In this document: piece after piece, positions 62,491-64,000 of the stretch
Layout: each line of letters begins with the position of its first letter
Position numbering within the stretch: the stretch's first letter is position 1
Origin: Candidatus Melainabacteria bacterium
Lineage (GTDB): Bacteria; Cyanobacteriota; Vampirovibrionia; Obscuribacterales; Obscuribacteraceae
Direction: 5' to 3'
Assembly (NCBI GenBank): GCA_003151275.1
Contig: PLXC01000026.1
Coordinates: 95,550-159,549, forward strand
DNA: 64,000 nucleotides
Notes under the pieces: generated by a model
Told to the model about the DNA's origin: nothing
The model's database searches: none
What the model saw: the letters and a program-made list of their open reading frames with translations, nothing else
Made by a program: the position numbers and the translations under genes

Positions 62491-63756
62491 ATGAATATCA
62501 GTATTAAAGCTTTTGCCGCTTCGGCGCTTGCAGCTTCCACCGTGTGCATTCTGGCAATCGCGCCCCATGCGGAAGCAAGAGGTGGTGGCGGTGGCGCATT
62601 TGCTGGACGCAGCGGTTTTGGTAATGGTGGGTTCGCCGGGCGGAATGGCTATGGAAACGGCTCATTCGGCAACAGATCATTTGGAAACGGTGCGGCTGGA
62701 ATGGGTGGAAACGGTGGCTTTGCCGGCGGAGGCAATGGTTTCGGCGGAAGCGCTTATGGCGGTCGAGGCAATGGTAATTTCTCGGGTGGCGGAGGAAGCG
62801 GTTTCGGCGGGCGCGGGTTTGGGAGCGGTCATTATAATTCCGCTGCTCAGTCCTCGCAGAACTCGGGATTCGGAAGGAATAATAACCTGGGCAATTCCAG
62901 TAATCTAGGCGCTTCAGGTAGTTTAGGAACTTCGAGCAATTCAGGCGGTTCGCAGGGCATCCAAAATTTTGGTGGAGGCACCGGCAATTACAGTAAAAAT
63001 GTTACGGGCACTAAAGGTGACTGGACAAAGACTGTTACAGATCAAGGCACCACTAAGAAGGGTGGTACTTTCGACTACAACAAAACCGTCACCGACAATA
63101 ACGGACAGATCTCTAAAGTGGTCTCAGATACAGGCACCACCGCTAAAGGTGGTACTTATGATTACAATAAAAATGTAACTGGCTCAAAAGGCAACTGGAA
63201 CAAAACCGTTTCAGATCAAGGAACCACTGCAAAGGGCGGCAGCTTTGATTACAACAAAACGGTAACCGATAAGAATGGACAGATCTCCAAAGTGGTTTCG
63301 GATACCGGTACCACCGCCAAAGGTGGCACGTATGATTACAATAAAAATGTAACCGGCTCAAAAGGCAACTGGAACAAAACCGTTTCAGATCAAGGCACGA
63401 CTGGAAAGGGCGGTACCTACAATTACAACAAATCCGTGACCGACAACAACGGACAAGTCTCTAAAGTGGTTTCAGATACAGGCACCACTGCAAAGGGTGG
63501 CACTTTCGATTACAACAAGACTGCCTCAGGTTCAAAGGGGAATTGGACCAAAACAGTATCGGACCAAGGAACGACAGCAAGCGGAAAACCCTTCGACATC
63601 AACAAGACCGTTACCGATAGTAACGGACAGATTACGAGATCCATCTCGAACGGCGGTCCGGGAACGTCGGTGCCACCAACGGGATCTCAGCAGCTGTCAG
63701 GTTCTTTGCTACCAGCAGGATCCATACCAACAGATGGTGGAAATAGCTCCAATTAA
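62491..63756 (+). CDS. Secreted glycine-rich repeat protein
   Basis: About 421 residues from ATG 62491 (GAGG 8 nt upstream). The signal peptide is MNISIKAFAASALAASTVCI...APHAEA, cleaved before RGGGGG. A Gly/Asn-rich domain (about 30-165) leads into seven 29-residue repeats of two alternating types: TVSDQGTTAKGGTYDYNK (type A) and VVSDTGTTAKGGTYDYNK (type B), with GNWNK or GQISK linkers. A Pro/Ser tail ends it. Tyr/Asn/Gly-rich repeats with strand-like spacing suggest a fibrous surface or matrix protein. It is divergent from the histidine kinase. Confidence 0.85.
   Translation: MNISIKAFAASALAASTVCILAIAPHAEARGGGGGAFAGRSGFGNGGFAGRNGYGNGSFGNRSFGNGAAGMGGNGGFAGGGNGFGGSAYGGRGNGNFSGGGGSGFGGRGFGSGHYNSAAQSSQNSGFGRNNNLGNSSNLGASGSLGTSSNSGGSQGIQNFGGGTGNYSKNVTGTKGDWTKTVTDQGTTKKGGTFDYNKTVTDNNGQISKVVSDTGTTAKGGTYDYNKNVTGSKGNWNKTVSDQGTTAKGGSFDYNKTVTDKNGQISKVVSDTGTTAKGGTYDYNKNVTGSKGNWNKTVSDQGTTGKGGTYNYNKSVTDNNGQVSKVVSDTGTTAKGGTFDYNKTASGSKGNWTKTVSDQGTTASGKPFDINKTVTDSNGQITRSISNGGPGTSVPPTGSQQLSGSLLPAGSIPTDGGNSSN
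63031..63639 (+). repeat. Seven 87-bp tandem repeats inside the glycine-rich gene
   Basis: Units at 63031, 63118, 63205, 63292, 63379, 63466 and 63553 are each exactly 87 bp (29 codons), in two alternating versions, giving a 174-bp composite period. Copies near 63118/63292 and 63205/63379 are nearly identical at the DNA level. Uninterrupted frame. These copies could recombine and change length. Confidence 0.9.
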
Positions 63757-63781
63757 CCTGCGTCCATCGAGCTCGCGCATT

Positions 63782-64000
63782 TTATCGTGCGTGCGCGATC
63801 GCCAGTTCATCCCAACTCGTAGTGTATGCGGGCGTCTTGTATTCAGCTCGGATCTGCCATGACTTGTTTATGCCTTCGCCCGCGATGAAGAGCGAACCGC
63901 GTCCATATTTTTGGTTCGTTTGATCCAAAGCCTGCATCATTCTTTTCGATTTCGCATCATCCGCTTGCGAATGGAAGTGTGAATTGACGATTTAAATGTC
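63782..64000 (-). pseudogene. umuC: UmuC C-terminal remnant (DUF4113 region), interrupted
   Basis: Reading the minus strand from the window edge, residues MMQALDQTNQKYGRGSLF, IAGEGINKSWQIRAEYKTP and AYTTSWDELAIAHAR match the C-terminal DUF4113 tail of the Y-family polymerase UmuC (E. coli: MTVMDTLNAKEGRGTLYF). The stop is at 63782-63784. An in-frame TAA is present at 63992-63994, just before this segment, so the gene is either a remnant or has a frameshift or sequence error there. No ATG within the segment has a suitable context. Only the 3' end lies in the window. Confidence 0.6.

Noticed and set aside
62280..62549. An 89-residue minus-strand open frame between the kinase and glycine-rich genes
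   Set aside because: It crosses the divergent promoter region and the signal-peptide region of the well-supported plus-strand gene; no motif or ribosome site.
63031..63639. The 87-bp repeats as a CRISPR or mobile repeat
   Set aside because: They are in frame, 29 codons each, and encode a coherent secreted repeat protein.

Overview
ORGANISM. The window is ordinary bacterial coding DNA of medium GC, with long intergenic spacers, mixed ATG/GTG/TTG starts and clear AGGAGG-type ribosome sites. It encodes secreted, lipoprotein and surface proteins, Tad-type pseudopilin-like proteins, a heavy-metal RND pump, a two-domain universal stress protein and several zinc-ribbon and TPR proteins. This mixture suits a large-genome, environmental, diderm-type bacterium. 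My best guess is a deep-branching relative of Cyanobacteria (Vampirovibrionia/Melainabacteria, Obscuribacterales-like), but that is inference from gene content and no phylogenetic marker here proves it.

LAYOUT. (1) 0.2-6.0 kb, minus strand: a phenylacetate-type aromatic/acyl-CoA operon, read from a PaaA-like diiron protein through PaaK ligase, a FlK-like hotdog thioesterase, an EthD-like protein and three crotonases ending with PaaG. PaaB/C/D/E and PaaZ are absent. (2) 6.2-9.6 kb: a giant duplicated membrane protein carrying a CPBP (CAAX-type) protease site. (3) 9.9-22 kb: a TadG-like protein, a metallophosphoesterase, an SGNH-like membrane protein, then a minus-strand pseudopilin locus (two TadE-like, one TadG-like, a TPR membrane protein, a prepilin peptidase and a leucine-rich-repeat protein). 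(4) 22-32.9 kb: unknown envelope proteins, a DUF922-type lipoprotein, an HTTM/gamma-carboxylase-like protein, a second TadG-like paralogue, a copper amine oxidase lipoprotein and a VanW-like protein. (5) 33-40 kb: an envelope module of an alpha-2-macroglobulin, an overlapping secreted AMMECR1-like protein and a divergent small penicillin-binding-type transpeptidase. (6) 40-48.4 kb: a DUF2252 kinase-like protein with an added HELTH motif, a universal stress protein, a bacterial metallothionein, a repeat-rich spacer, a SpoIID/LytB protein, a PP2C-like phosphatase, a TPR protein and an aminotransferase. (7) 48.5-57.6 kb: a CzcB/CzcA-type metal efflux pair, a TMEM14-like protein, a purple-acid-type phosphatase, zinc-ribbon and hypothetical proteins, tRNA-Phe with a terminator, and DedA. 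(8) 57.7-64 kb: SelB, small proteins, a NarL-type two-component pair, a secreted glycine-rich protein with seven 87-bp repeats, and a UmuC C-terminal remnant at the window edge.

HOW IT FITS TOGETHER. Region 1 activates an arylacetate to its CoA thioester and processes acyl-CoA intermediates. Regions 3-5 are cell-envelope functions. Metallothionein and the RND pump suggest metal handling. A recurring pattern is short tandem or dispersed repeats placed at gene 3' ends: two independent arrays have exactly 37-bp units, a 39/40-bp array sits at a third gene end, and a GCCGGC hairpin directly follows two stop codons. A palindrome-like CTATCC...GGATAG element recurs upstream of genes. The strongest candidates for undescribed biology are the macroglobulin/AMMECR1/transpeptidase module, the HELTH-DUF2252 fusion, the duplicated CPBP protein and the 3'-end repeat arrays.
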